A stretch of 5,326 bases of DNA, from positions 1-5,326 of the forward strand of contig CAMLRH010000196.1 of NCBI GenBank assembly GCA_946482375.1, in the 5' to 3' direction. The stretch comes from an uncultured Caulobacteraceae bacterium (lineage in GTDB: Bacteria; Pseudomonadota; Alphaproteobacteria; Caulobacterales; Caulobacteraceae). The translations under genes were made by a program, and so were the position numbers. Position 1 is the stretch's first letter. Every line of letters begins with the position of its first letter. The notes beneath the pieces were generated by a model. That model was not told the origin of the DNA. It did not search any database and worked only from the letters and a program-made list of their open reading frames with translations. Below are positions 1 to 5,187 of this stretch, in pieces.

Positions 1-2
1 CC

Positions 3-326
3 GCGGCCGCCATCGCCGCGCTCGACGTCATCGAGGCCGATCCGGAACTCTGTGGACGACCGCTGCACAAGGCCCGCCGTTTCACCCGCGCGCTGAACCT
101 GCCTGAAGCGCAGAGCGCCATCGTGCCGGTGATCGCGGGCGAAGCCGCCGCGGCTCTGGACGCCTCGGCCATGCTGGAGCGCGAGGGCTATCTCGTCACC
201 GCTATCCGCCCGCCGACGGTGCCGGAGGGGACCGCGCGGCTGCGGGTGACCTTTAACGCCCGTCACGCTGACGAGGATGTCGACCGCCTCGCCGCCCTGA
301 TCGGGGGCCTGCCATGCCGACGCTGA
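3..326 (+). CDS. bioF: 8-amino-7-oxononanoate synthase, C-terminal part (5' end outside window)
   Basis: This is the last 107 residues of an open frame that enters from the left edge and stops with TGA at 324-326. BioF is a PLP-dependent cytosolic enzyme that condenses pimeloyl-thioester with L-alanine to give 8-amino-7-oxononanoate, the first committed ring-precursor step of biotin synthesis. The recognisable part is the C-terminal domain: [20 protein letters not shown] followed by VTFNARH, which matches the family's conserved 'RPPTVP.GTARLR' block. The PLP-binding lysine lies upstream of the window and cannot be checked. Its last 13 bases overlap the start of bioD, so the two genes are co-transcribed and probably translationally coupled. 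The related synthases KBL and ALAS share the fold, but the adjacent bioD settles the assignment. Confidence 0.9.
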   Translation, partial: AAAIAALDVIEADPELCGRPLHKARRFTRALNLPEAQSAIVPVIAGEAAAALDASAMLEREGYLVTAIRPPTVPEGTARLRVTFNARHADEDVDRLAALIGGLPCRR

Positions 327-979
327 TCGTCACCGGCGTCGGCACCGACATCGGCAAAACCTACATCAGCGCCGCCATCATCCGCGCCCTGCGAGAGCGC
401 GGCGTGGCCGTCGACGCCTTCAAGCCGGTTGTCAGCGGCTTCGACTACGAGCGCCCCGAGCTGAGCGACGCCGGCGTCCTGCTGGAGGCGCTGGGCGCGC
501 CGATCACGGCCGAGACGGTTGAGGAGATGTCGCCCTTCCGCTTCGCCGCGCCCATGTCGCCGCCGCTGGCCGCCGCACGCGAAGGCCGCTGCATTCGCTT
601 CTCCGACGTGGCCGGTTTCTGCCGCGAGCGCATGGCCGACGCCGGCCGCTCGCTGTTGCTGATCGAGGGCGCGGGCGGCGTGATGTCGCCGCTCAGCGAC
701 GGGGCGACGGTCCTGGACCTTATCGAGGCCCTGGCCGCGCCGGTGCTGCTGGTCACCGGCGGCTACCTGGGGGCCATCAGCCATACGCTGACGGCAGTGG
801 AGGTCATGCGGCGGCGAGGGCTCACCATCCGCGCCATCGTCCTCAACGAGACGTCCGATCTCGGCGCCACGCTGGAGGAGACGCACGAGTCCCTGCGCGT
901 GCTGGCCGGCGGCGTGCCGATCGTCACCGTGCGGCGCGATGGCGAGGTCTCGGACGATCTGCTGCGGCTGATCTTCTAG
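314..979 (+). CDS. bioD: ATP-dependent dethiobiotin synthetase
   Basis: A 221-residue cytosolic protein, the usual length for BioD. It closes the ureido ring of 7,8-diaminononanoate with CO2 and ATP to give dethiobiotin. Seen in the sequence: an N-terminal P-loop [10 protein letters not shown] (7-16, Lys15); AFKPVVSGF with Lys37 and Ser41 at the positions known for substrate contacts in E. coli BioD; SD at 51-52; [11 protein letters not shown] (77-87); and the EGAGGV block (118-123) followed by PLSD. The ATG at 314 sits 13 bases inside bioF, behind a G-rich stretch (GGGGG, 303-307) that can serve as ribosome binding site. No bioA follows: the next gene converges on the opposite strand, so BioA and BioB must be encoded upstream or elsewhere. 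Its TAG stop (977-979) shares the CTAG at 976-979 with the stop of the opposing methyltransferase gene. Confidence 0.95.
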   Translation: MPTLIVTGVGTDIGKTYISAAIIRALRERGVAVDAFKPVVSGFDYERPELSDAGVLLEALGAPITAETVEEMSPFRFAAPMSPPLAAAREGRCIRFSDVAGFCRERMADAGRSLLLIEGAGGVMSPLSDGATVLDLIEALAAPVLLVTGGYLGAISHTLTAVEVMRRRGLTIRAIVLNETSDLGATLEETHESLRVLAGGVPIVTVRRDGEVSDDLLRLIF

Positions 980-1596
980 GCGCGGGCCTGGCCCCATTCG
1001 TTCCAGCCGGCGAACTTCGGCGTGCCCGGCAGGTACATCCGCTCGAACTCGGTGATGGTGAAGCCCGCGTTCTCGATGGAGCGGGCGACCGGACGGGTCA
1101 GGTGGCAGCCGCCGGCGATCCTTTTCCAGATCGGCTCTATCCGCTGCTGCCAGACCGCTACGCCGGGATCGGGCGCGGCGCCATGTTCGCAGAACAGAAA
1201 GCGCCCGCCGGGTTTGAGCACCCGCTTCGCCTCGGCCAGAGCCGCGGCCGGGGCTTGCACCGAACAGAGGGTGTAGGTGCAGACCACGCTGTCGAAGCTG
1301 GCGTCCTCGAACGGCAGGGCTTCGGCCGTCCCGTCGCGAACCTCGACCTTCAGGCCGTCGGGCCGCGCGGCCGTCGCCGCTCGCTCGCGCAGCTCCGCCG
1401 ACGGGTCGACGCCGAAGACGGCCTCGACCTTGCCGGGATCGTAGAAGGCGAGGTTCAGCCCGCCGCCGATGCCGAGCTCCAGCACCTTGCCGCTCGCCTG
1501 CGGCACGACCTTCGCCCGCTGCTTCATGATCGGTTTGGTCGCGCAGGCGCACCCGATCACATGGGGCAGGATGTGGCGGTCGTAGAAGGAGGTCAT
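976..1596 (-). CDS. Class I SAM-dependent methyltransferase, METTL7/TMT1-like
   Basis: A 206-residue Rossmann-fold methyltransferase. Seen: SAM-binding motif I VLELGIGGGLN (38-48), the acidic end of strand 2 in GVDPS (62-66, Asp64), DGTAEALPF (88-96) with the following FDSVV, and the post-strand-5 KRVLKPGGR (124-132). Outside the core it carries FYDRHILP near the N-terminus, an EHG (137-139), WQQ (149-151) and GCHLTR (163-168). Those outer elements resemble the METTL7/TMT1 type of Methyltransf_11 proteins, some of which methylate small thiols in animals. The bacterial substrate is unknown, so thiol methylation here is inference. The ATG at 1596 is preferred because the FYDR block starts right after it, although no clear Shine-Dalgarno is visible. 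It follows the nuclease-like gene by 28 bases and is the last gene of that unit. Confidence 0.85.
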   Translation of the reverse strand: MTSFYDRHILPHVIGCACATKPIMKQRAKVVPQASGKVLELGIGGGLNLAFYDPGKVEAVFGVDPSAELRERAATAARPDGLKVEVRDGTAEALPFEDASFDSVVCTYTLCSVQAPAAALAEAKRVLKPGGRFLFCEHGAAPDPGVAVWQQRIEPIWKRIAGGCHLTRPVARSIENAGFTITEFERMYLPGTPKFAGWNEWGQARA

Positions 1597-1624
1597 GCCC
1601 GCACGCTAAGCCGCCGCCACCGCG

Positions 1625-2629
1625 TCAGTCTATACCGTAGAGCAGGTCGTAGGGATCGACCTTGCCGGAGACAATGTCGGCCACCGGCGTTTCCGGCCAC
1701 CCGACCGTGATGTCCGCACTGGCCCGCCAGGCCTGCACCACAAGGTCGCGCACCTCGCCGGCCGTGGCCGCCAGGTTGACCTCGCTGAACTCGAGCCCTC
1801 GCGGATCGGCGTTCGCGAATCCGCCGGCTTTCTCCAACTGGTAGAGCCGCTCGACCATGCTGTGGCTCTCGGCCAGGTAGGAGGCGGTGCGCACCTCGAT
1901 GGCGCAGCTGCAGTCGTAAAAGGCCGGCATACGCTTGCGGACCGCATCGACCGTGACGTTGTCATGCACGAAGGCGCCTTCGATCGGTGCGTGAATCCTG
2001 GATGTCGAATAGCCCTGAGGGTTGGGGTAGGGCCCCCAGCCGTTGAAGTGGACGGTGACGTGCAGCGGCTGGCTGGCGTCGCCGACATAGTGAGCCCACG
2101 CGCCGAGGTCACGGACCAGCAGCGCCTCGCGCCGCCCGCGGTCGGCGGCGTACCAGGCCCGCCGCGCGGGATCGGTAGCCAGCCGCTCGGCGGCCTCTAG
2201 CGCGCGCCAATAGGCGAAGTCCTTGACCAGTTGCTGCCAGCCGTCGACCAGCGAGTAGTAGAGGTAGCCCGCCTCCCAACTGTCGGAGCCGACAGCCCGG
2301 AGCGCGGTCTCGTATGCGGCGCGCGTCGGCGGCAGGGCGGCGAGCGGCGGTCCGCCCATCACCAGCCCGGCGTCGTCGACGTCGATGAAGTGGGCGGCGT
2401 CACGGTTGTGATCGTGGATGCGCCCCGCACTCTTGGAGCGGTCGGGCTCGCGAGCCAGTTCGCCGATCTCGGTGGCGACCTCGGGCATGCGCAGGAAGGC
2501 GGGGACCTCGTCGGGCAGCGCCTCGACGCCCAGCTGGCCCACGATCCGGTGTCCGGTCGCACCCCAGGCCAGCGCCTCTGCCGGCGCAAGCATTAGCGCC
2601 GCCGCCGCCAACACACCCGACAATCTCAT
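1625..2629 (-). CDS. Secreted S1/P1-type zinc-dependent nuclease (zinc phospholipase C superfamily)
   Basis: A 334-residue exported protein. The N-terminus is a signal peptide (hydrophobic 5-17) with probable cleavage at ALA|WGATGH. That would leave Trp22 as residue 1 of the mature protein, as in S1/P1 nucleases, where the N-terminal Trp is itself a zinc ligand. Other predicted ligands: His27, Asp63, His80 (AAHFID), and the H-x3-D-x5-H block His180/Asp184/His190 (HYVGDASQPLH). The last pair appears to be His213/Glu217 (IHAPIEG), where P1 nuclease has H-x3-D; see findings. The family cleaves single-stranded DNA/RNA and 3'-nucleotides, so periplasmic or extracellular nucleic-acid scavenging is the likely role. 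The open frame extends far upstream, to 3127, but that part is an out-of-phase reading of the GST gene. The ATG at 2629 gives the signal peptide and overlaps the GST stop as ATGA, indicating translational coupling. Confidence 0.88.
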   Translation of the reverse strand: MRLSGVLAAAALMLAPAEALAWGATGHRIVGQLGVEALPDEVPAFLRMPEVATEIGELAREPDRSKSAGRIHDHNRDAAHFIDVDDAGLVMGGPPLAALPPTRAAYETALRAVGSDSWEAGYLYYSLVDGWQQLVKDFAYWRALEAAERLATDPARRAWYAADRGRREALLVRDLGAWAHYVGDASQPLHVTVHFNGWGPYPNPQGYSTSRIHAPIEGAFVHDNVTVDAVRKRMPAFYDCSCAIEVRTASYLAESHSMVERLYQLEKAGGFANADPRGLEFSEVNLAATAGEVRDLVVQAWRASADITVGWPETPVADIVSGKVDPYDLLYGID

Positions 2630-3213
2630 GCGATGGGTAGCTCGGCTTCGACGCGGGCGATCCAGCCGCGCGTCCTCGGATAGGCGGCGAGGTCGAAGCC
2701 GCCCTCGTGCGCCACGCGCGTATAGGCCACGCAGGCGACATCGGCGAGGCTCAGCCGTTCGCCCACCAGGAAGCGGGAGACGGCGAGCCCGTCCTCGATC
2801 CGCTGAATGGCTGCGTAGCCGCGCTGGACCAGCCGCTCCTCGACCTCCGCCGGCGACTTGCCGAGAAAGGCGACCTGGAAGCGCGCCACGGCGACGTAAG
2901 GCTCGTGGCTGTACTGCTCCCAGAACAGCCATTCGAACATCCGCGCGCGGTCGTAGGCGTCGGACGGAATGAGGTCCGAACCCTCCGCCAGATGGACCAT
3001 GATGGCGTTGGATTGGGCCAGCGGACGGCCGTTCTCCAAGACCACCGTGGGCGCCTGACCGGCCGGGTTCATCGCCAGGAAATCGGGCGTACGGGTGCTC
3101 CCCGTCATCACGTCGATGTCGGTCCATTCGTAAGCAATATCAAGATGTTCTGCGACCCATTTCACTTTCAGGCAATTGCCCGATCTGGCGTCGCCGAAGA
3201 TGTGGATAGCCAT
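2626..3213 (-). CDS. Glutathione S-transferase family protein
   Basis: A 195-residue cytosolic protein with the two-domain GST layout. The N-terminal thioredoxin-like domain starts MAIHIFGDARSGNC with Ser11 in the usual position of the thiol-activating Ser/Cys. It also has GQAPTVV with the cis-proline Pro55 and AQSN (Gln67-Ser68) contacting the glutathione gamma-glutamyl group. The all-helical C-terminal domain includes the LSLAD helix N-cap motif (154-158) and ends TRGWIARVEAELPIA. Substrate and class cannot be fixed from sequence. It is the first gene of a minus-strand unit: the start at 3213 follows an AAGG-containing stretch in the short divergent intergenic region, and its TGA overlaps the ATG of the secreted nuclease gene. 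Partnership with a possible thiol methyltransferase two genes down hints at detoxification or thiol metabolism, but this is context only. Confidence 0.9.
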   Translation of the reverse strand: MAIHIFGDARSGNCLKVKWVAEHLDIAYEWTDIDVMTGSTRTPDFLAMNPAGQAPTVVLENGRPLAQSNAIMVHLAEGSDLIPSDAYDRARMFEWLFWEQYSHEPYVAVARFQVAFLGKSPAEVEERLVQRGYAAIQRIEDGLAVSRFLVGERLSLADVACVAYTRVAHEGGFDLAAYPRTRGWIARVEAELPIA

Positions 3214-3244
3214 TTTTCGGCCGCCTTAATGGGTTGTCAGGCAC

Positions 3245-3258
3245 AGGCTGATTAGCCT
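3245..3258. promoter_or_regulatory. Small palindrome, possible operator
   Basis: AGGCT-GATT-AGCCT is a perfect 5-bp inverted repeat around a 4-base AT-rich centre. It lies in the divergent intergenic region, just after the candidate -35 box. Its place and form would suit a dimeric regulator binding site affecting both directions, but a match this short can arise by chance. Confidence 0.2.
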
Positions 3259-3287
3259 AAGCAAAGTCGGCGCGACAGCCCCGCTAT

Positions 3288-3295
3288 GGAGGAAA
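3288..3295 (+). promoter_or_regulatory. Strong ribosome binding site for the 3D-domain gene
   Basis: GGAGGAAA ends six bases before the ATG at 3302, and the GGAGG core is nine bases away. It decides the start: a competing in-phase-looking ATG at 3286 belongs to another frame and lacks such a site. Confidence 0.75.
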
Positions 3296-3301
3296 CCCCA
3301 A

Positions 3302-3787
3302 ATGCGACGCCTCGCCGGACCCCTGGGCGCCGTAGCCCTCGTTTTCCTCGCATTCCCCGCCCAGGCCCAGACCGCCGAAGACCCGATCGGCGACCTGATC
3401 GTGAAGGCGCTGGCGATCGTGACCGCGCCGGCGATTCCCGATTGGCGGCTGAAGGCGACGCTCTATCACGCCGGAGCCAAGGGCGTGGGCTCGCTGGACT
3501 CGATCGGCTGCAAGCCGGTCGCCATGCGCACTGCCGCCACCGATCCCAGGCAGATCCCCCGCCGCACGGTGCTGTTCATCAAGGAAACCGTCGGCCTGGA
3601 AATGCCCGACGGGTCCAAGCACGACGGCTACTGGTATGCGTCGGACGTCGGCGGCGCGATCAAGGGCGACCGCATCGACCTCTACACCGGCGCCGGCAAG
3701 GGCTCGATGAAGCCGCTTATGCCCTTCAACCTGTCGAAGCTCAGCGTGACCAAGGTCGGCAACTTCAAGGGCTGCCCGCCGAAATAA
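3302..3787 (+). CDS. Exported 3D-domain protein (double-psi beta-barrel)
   Basis: A 161-residue protein. A signal peptide with Arg2-Arg3, a hydrophobic core (about 7-18) and a probable AQA|QT cleavage site (after residue 22) sends it to the periplasm. The rest matches the 3D domain, named for three conserved aspartates: ATDPRQIPRRTVLFI (79-93, Asp81), then YASDVGGAIKGDRIDLYTG (112-130, Asp115 and Asp126). The same domain forms the catalytic part of MltA lytic transglycosylase and of small wall-acting proteins such as Bacillus YuiC, so peptidoglycan cleavage is plausible, but no substrate is demonstrated. There is no MltA N-terminal domain, no LysM and no SH3 domain: it is a minimal stand-alone version. 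Two cysteines (70 and 158) could form a disulfide in the periplasm. It stands alone, between the divergent GST operon and the palindromic repeat. Confidence 0.82.
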   Translation: MRRLAGPLGAVALVFLAFPAQAQTAEDPIGDLIVKALAIVTAPAIPDWRLKATLYHAGAKGVGSLDSIGCKPVAMRTAATDPRQIPRRTVLFIKETVGLEMPDGSKHDGYWYASDVGGAIKGDRIDLYTGAGKGSMKPLMPFNLSKLSVTKVGNFKGCPPK

Positions 3788-3797
3788 CATCTCGTCA

Positions 3798-3818
3798 TCC
3801 TAGGCCTTGTGCCTAGGA
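3798..3818. repeat. Left-arm hairpin
   Basis: TCCTAGGC, loop CTTGT, GCCTAGGA: a perfect 8-bp stem nested inside the left terminal repeat. It is the REP-like unit of the larger element. Confidence 0.85.
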
Positions 3819-3898
3819 CCCAGAGACGCCGGCGCCTGAAGGATGTGCGTTGCGTGGGCTGGTTCCGCGCGACACCACCCCAACGCCTCGATTCTGGG

Positions 3899-3919
3899 TC
3901 CTAGGCACAAGGCCTAGGA
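3899..3919. repeat. Right-arm hairpin
   Basis: TCCTAGGC, loop ACAAG, GCCTAGGA: the inverted copy of the left hairpin, identical in stem and complementary in loop. Confidence 0.85.
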
Positions 3920-3946
3920 TGACGGGTGACGGATTGAGGGCAGACC

Positions 3947-4687
3947 TCAGATATCCCCACCGACGTTCGGCGGCAGGCCGGGCGCGCGGGCGACGTGGAT
4001 GCCGCACTCCGACTTGTCCTGACCCGCCCAGCGACCCGCGCGCAGGTCCTGGCCTTCCTCGACAGGGCTGGTGCAGGGCCAGCAGCCGATGGACGGGAAA
4101 CCCTGGGCGACCAGCGGATGCGCGGGCAGGTCATGCTCGGCCGCATAGACGTCGATGTCCGTCTTGGTCCAGTTGGCCAGCGGGTTGAACTTGAGGTGGC
4201 TCGGCGTCTCCTCGACCACCTGCAACCGCAGCCGGTCGCCGCCCTGGAAGCGTTTACGGCCCGTGATCCAGGCGTCGAAGCCCTCCAGCGCCAGATCCAG
4301 TGGGATGACCTTGCGGATGTTGCAGCAGGCGTCGGTGTCGCGCCGCCAAAGGTCCGAGTTCGGGTCCTGCGTCGCGAGGTCCTGAAACCGCGGGCGAAGG
4401 TCGCGCACATCGGTCAGGCCAAGCCGGCTCGCCAGCTGCTTGCGGTAGTCCAGCGTCTGTCCGAACTGCATGCCGGTGTCGAGGAACAGCACCGGGATCG
4501 CCGGATCGACCTGCGCCGCCATGTGCAGCAGCACCGCCGACTCGGCTCCGAACGAAGAGACGATGGCCAGCTTGTCGCCGAACTCCTCGCGGGCGCGGCG
4601 GATGATGGTTTTCGCGTCGGCCTCGCGCAGGTCCCGATCGAGCCGGGCGGCGCGGGAGAGGGGGCGCTCGAGCTGGTCGTAGGCCAT
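3947..4687 (-). CDS. cysH: Adenylyl-sulfate (APS) reductase, iron-sulfur type
   Basis: A 246-residue cytosolic enzyme of the PAPS-reductase/CysH family that reduces activated sulfate to sulfite with thioredoxin or a similar thiol donor. Seen: the nucleotide-binding SSFGAES (44-50), LDTGMQF (69-75), RDTDACCNIRKVIPL (116-130), ITGRKRFQ (141-148), SIGCWPCT (199-206), GRW (218-220) and the C-terminal KSECGIH with catalytic Cys228. Cys121-Cys122 plus C-x2-C (202-205) is the signature that binds a [4Fe-4S] cluster and marks the APS-reducing branch (EC 1.8.4.10). PAPS-type CysH lacks these cysteines. A longer reading from 4774 is possible, but its extra residues are low-complexity and overlap the DUF934 gene. 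The ATG at 4687 overlaps the DUF934 stop as TGATG, follows a GAGG, and begins a normal-length protein. Confidence 0.93.
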   Translation of the reverse strand: MAYDQLERPLSRAARLDRDLREADAKTIIRRAREEFGDKLAIVSSFGAESAVLLHMAAQVDPAIPVLFLDTGMQFGQTLDYRKQLASRLGLTDVRDLRPRFQDLATQDPNSDLWRRDTDACCNIRKVIPLDLALEGFDAWITGRKRFQGGDRLRLQVVEETPSHLKFNPLANWTKTDIDVYAAEHDLPAHPLVAQGFPSIGCWPCTSPVEEGQDLRAGRWAGQDKSECGIHVARAPGLPPNVGGDI

Positions 4688-5187
4688 CACGACGTCCTCA
4701 GGGCGAAGGCCGGTTCGAGGTCGTCCGTCGCCCGCTGGTAGACGTGACGGTAGCGCGAGCCCGCGCCCGCCCATTCCTCGGGCGTCGAGCCGTCGGCCGG
4801 GATGAAGGCGTCGAAGCCGCAGCGGAGCATGAAGCGGGCCTGTTCGCGCAGCACGTCGCCCACGGCGCGCACCTCGCCCGTATAGTTGTAGCGTTCGCGC
4901 AGCAGGCTGGCCGCGCTGTAGTGGCGACCGTCGCGAAACTTCGGGAAGACCAGAGCGACAACCGCGATGCGGGGCAGGTCGTAGACCAGCGCCTCGATCT
5001 CCTCGCCGGCCTGCACGCGCACGCCGACCGGGCGGTTGGCGCCGATCAGGGCGTCGCCCTCGGCCTGGAAGCGCGTCAGCGACAGGATTACCGGGCCTTC
5101 CGGAATCTCGTCCTCGTCGGCGACGTCGGTGAAGATGTCGTCGGCCCAGGAGAGGTCGTGGCCGTGAAGCTTAATCAGCGACGGCAT
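4687..5187 (-). CDS. DUF934 family protein of the sulfite-reduction operon
   Basis: A 166-residue soluble protein with no signal peptide or membrane segment. The family core is clear: FPKFRDGRHYS (81-91), LLRERYNYTGEVRAVGDVL (95-113), then FMLRCGFDAF (119-128), with a single Cys123. DUF934 proteins are found consistently between the sulfite reductase gene and cysH in proteobacteria, as here. A part in sulfite reduction, for example in electron supply or assembly, is inferred from that context, and the biochemical function is not known. The start at 5187 lies 17 bases inside cysI and is supported by AAGGAGG at 5194-5200. The stop overlaps cysH by one base (TGATG), so ribosomes can pass directly from one gene to the next. 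Confidence 0.9.
   Translation of the reverse strand: MPSLIKLHGHDLSWADDIFTDVADEDEIPEGPVILSLTRFQAEGDALIGANRPVGVRVQAGEEIEALVYDLPRIAVVALVFPKFRDGRHYSAASLLRERYNYTGEVRAVGDVLREQARFMLRCGFDAFIPADGSTPEEWAGAGSRYRHVYQRATDDLEPAFALRTS

Larger units (their letters stand above)
3214..3301. promoter_or_regulatory. Divergent promoter region between GST operon and 3D-domain gene
   Basis: These 88 bases separate two divergently transcribed genes and so must contain the start signals of both. On the plus strand TTGTCA (3234-3239) is one base off a sigma-70 -35 box, but no good -10 box follows at 16-18 bases. I found no convincing pair on the minus strand. The region is noticeably more AT-rich than the flanking genes. 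Promoter positions are not resolved from sequence alone. Confidence 0.4.
3793..3924. repeat. 132-bp palindromic intergenic element with perfect 32-bp terminal inverted repeats
   Basis: The left arm (3793-3824) is the exact reverse complement of the right arm (3893-3924) over all 32 bases. Each arm contains its own 8-bp stem TCCTAGGC/GCCTAGGA around a 5-base loop. The 68-base centre also pairs imperfectly: GCGTTG (3847-3852) with CAACGC (3881-3886), and then GGG/CCC and GGT/ACC with bulges. On either strand the RNA could thus form one long hairpin or two small ones. It fills the gap between two convergent genes, five bases after the 3D-domain stop and 22 before the cysH stop. It has no T-run, so it is not a classical intrinsic terminator, but it could end or protect both transcripts. 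The form is that of a REP/BIME-like or MITE-like interspersed repeat. No coding sequence is credible inside it. Confidence 0.9.

Noticed and set aside
263..1552. Long 429-residue open frame on the minus strand
   Set aside because: It runs antisense to bioD and in another phase of the methyltransferase gene. Its Arg/Ala/Gly-rich composition is typical of shadow frames in GC-rich DNA.
2630..3127. In-frame upstream extension of the nuclease gene, giving a 500-residue reading
   Set aside because: This part is an out-of-phase reading of the GST gene: it is Arg/Gly-rich with no domain. The ATG at 2629 yields a proper signal peptide and the mature N-terminal Trp required by the family.
3286..3816. 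Alternative 176-residue plus-strand frame starting at 3286
   Set aside because: It is Arg/Pro-rich with no signal peptide or motif. The frame starting at 3302 has the signal peptide, the 3D motifs and a correctly spaced GGAGG.
3798..3818. Classical intrinsic terminator after the 3D-domain gene
   Set aside because: The stem is good, but no T-run follows it on either strand. It is therefore described as a repeat with only possible terminating effect.
3813..4007. Small open frame over the palindromic repeat, containing VILGLVPRTQ
   Set aside because: It is a translation of the repeat arm and the cysH 3' end. Such peptides are recurring false gene calls from these repeats, and no ribosome site or domain supports it.
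3994..4741. Long plus-strand open frame opposite cysH
   Set aside because: It is the antisense of a well-supported CysH coding sequence, with no recognisable domain and biased composition.
4688..4774. 29-residue N-terminal extension of CysH
   Set aside because: It lies entirely within the DUF934 gene, has low complexity, and lacks family similarity. The TGATG junction start fits length and coupling.
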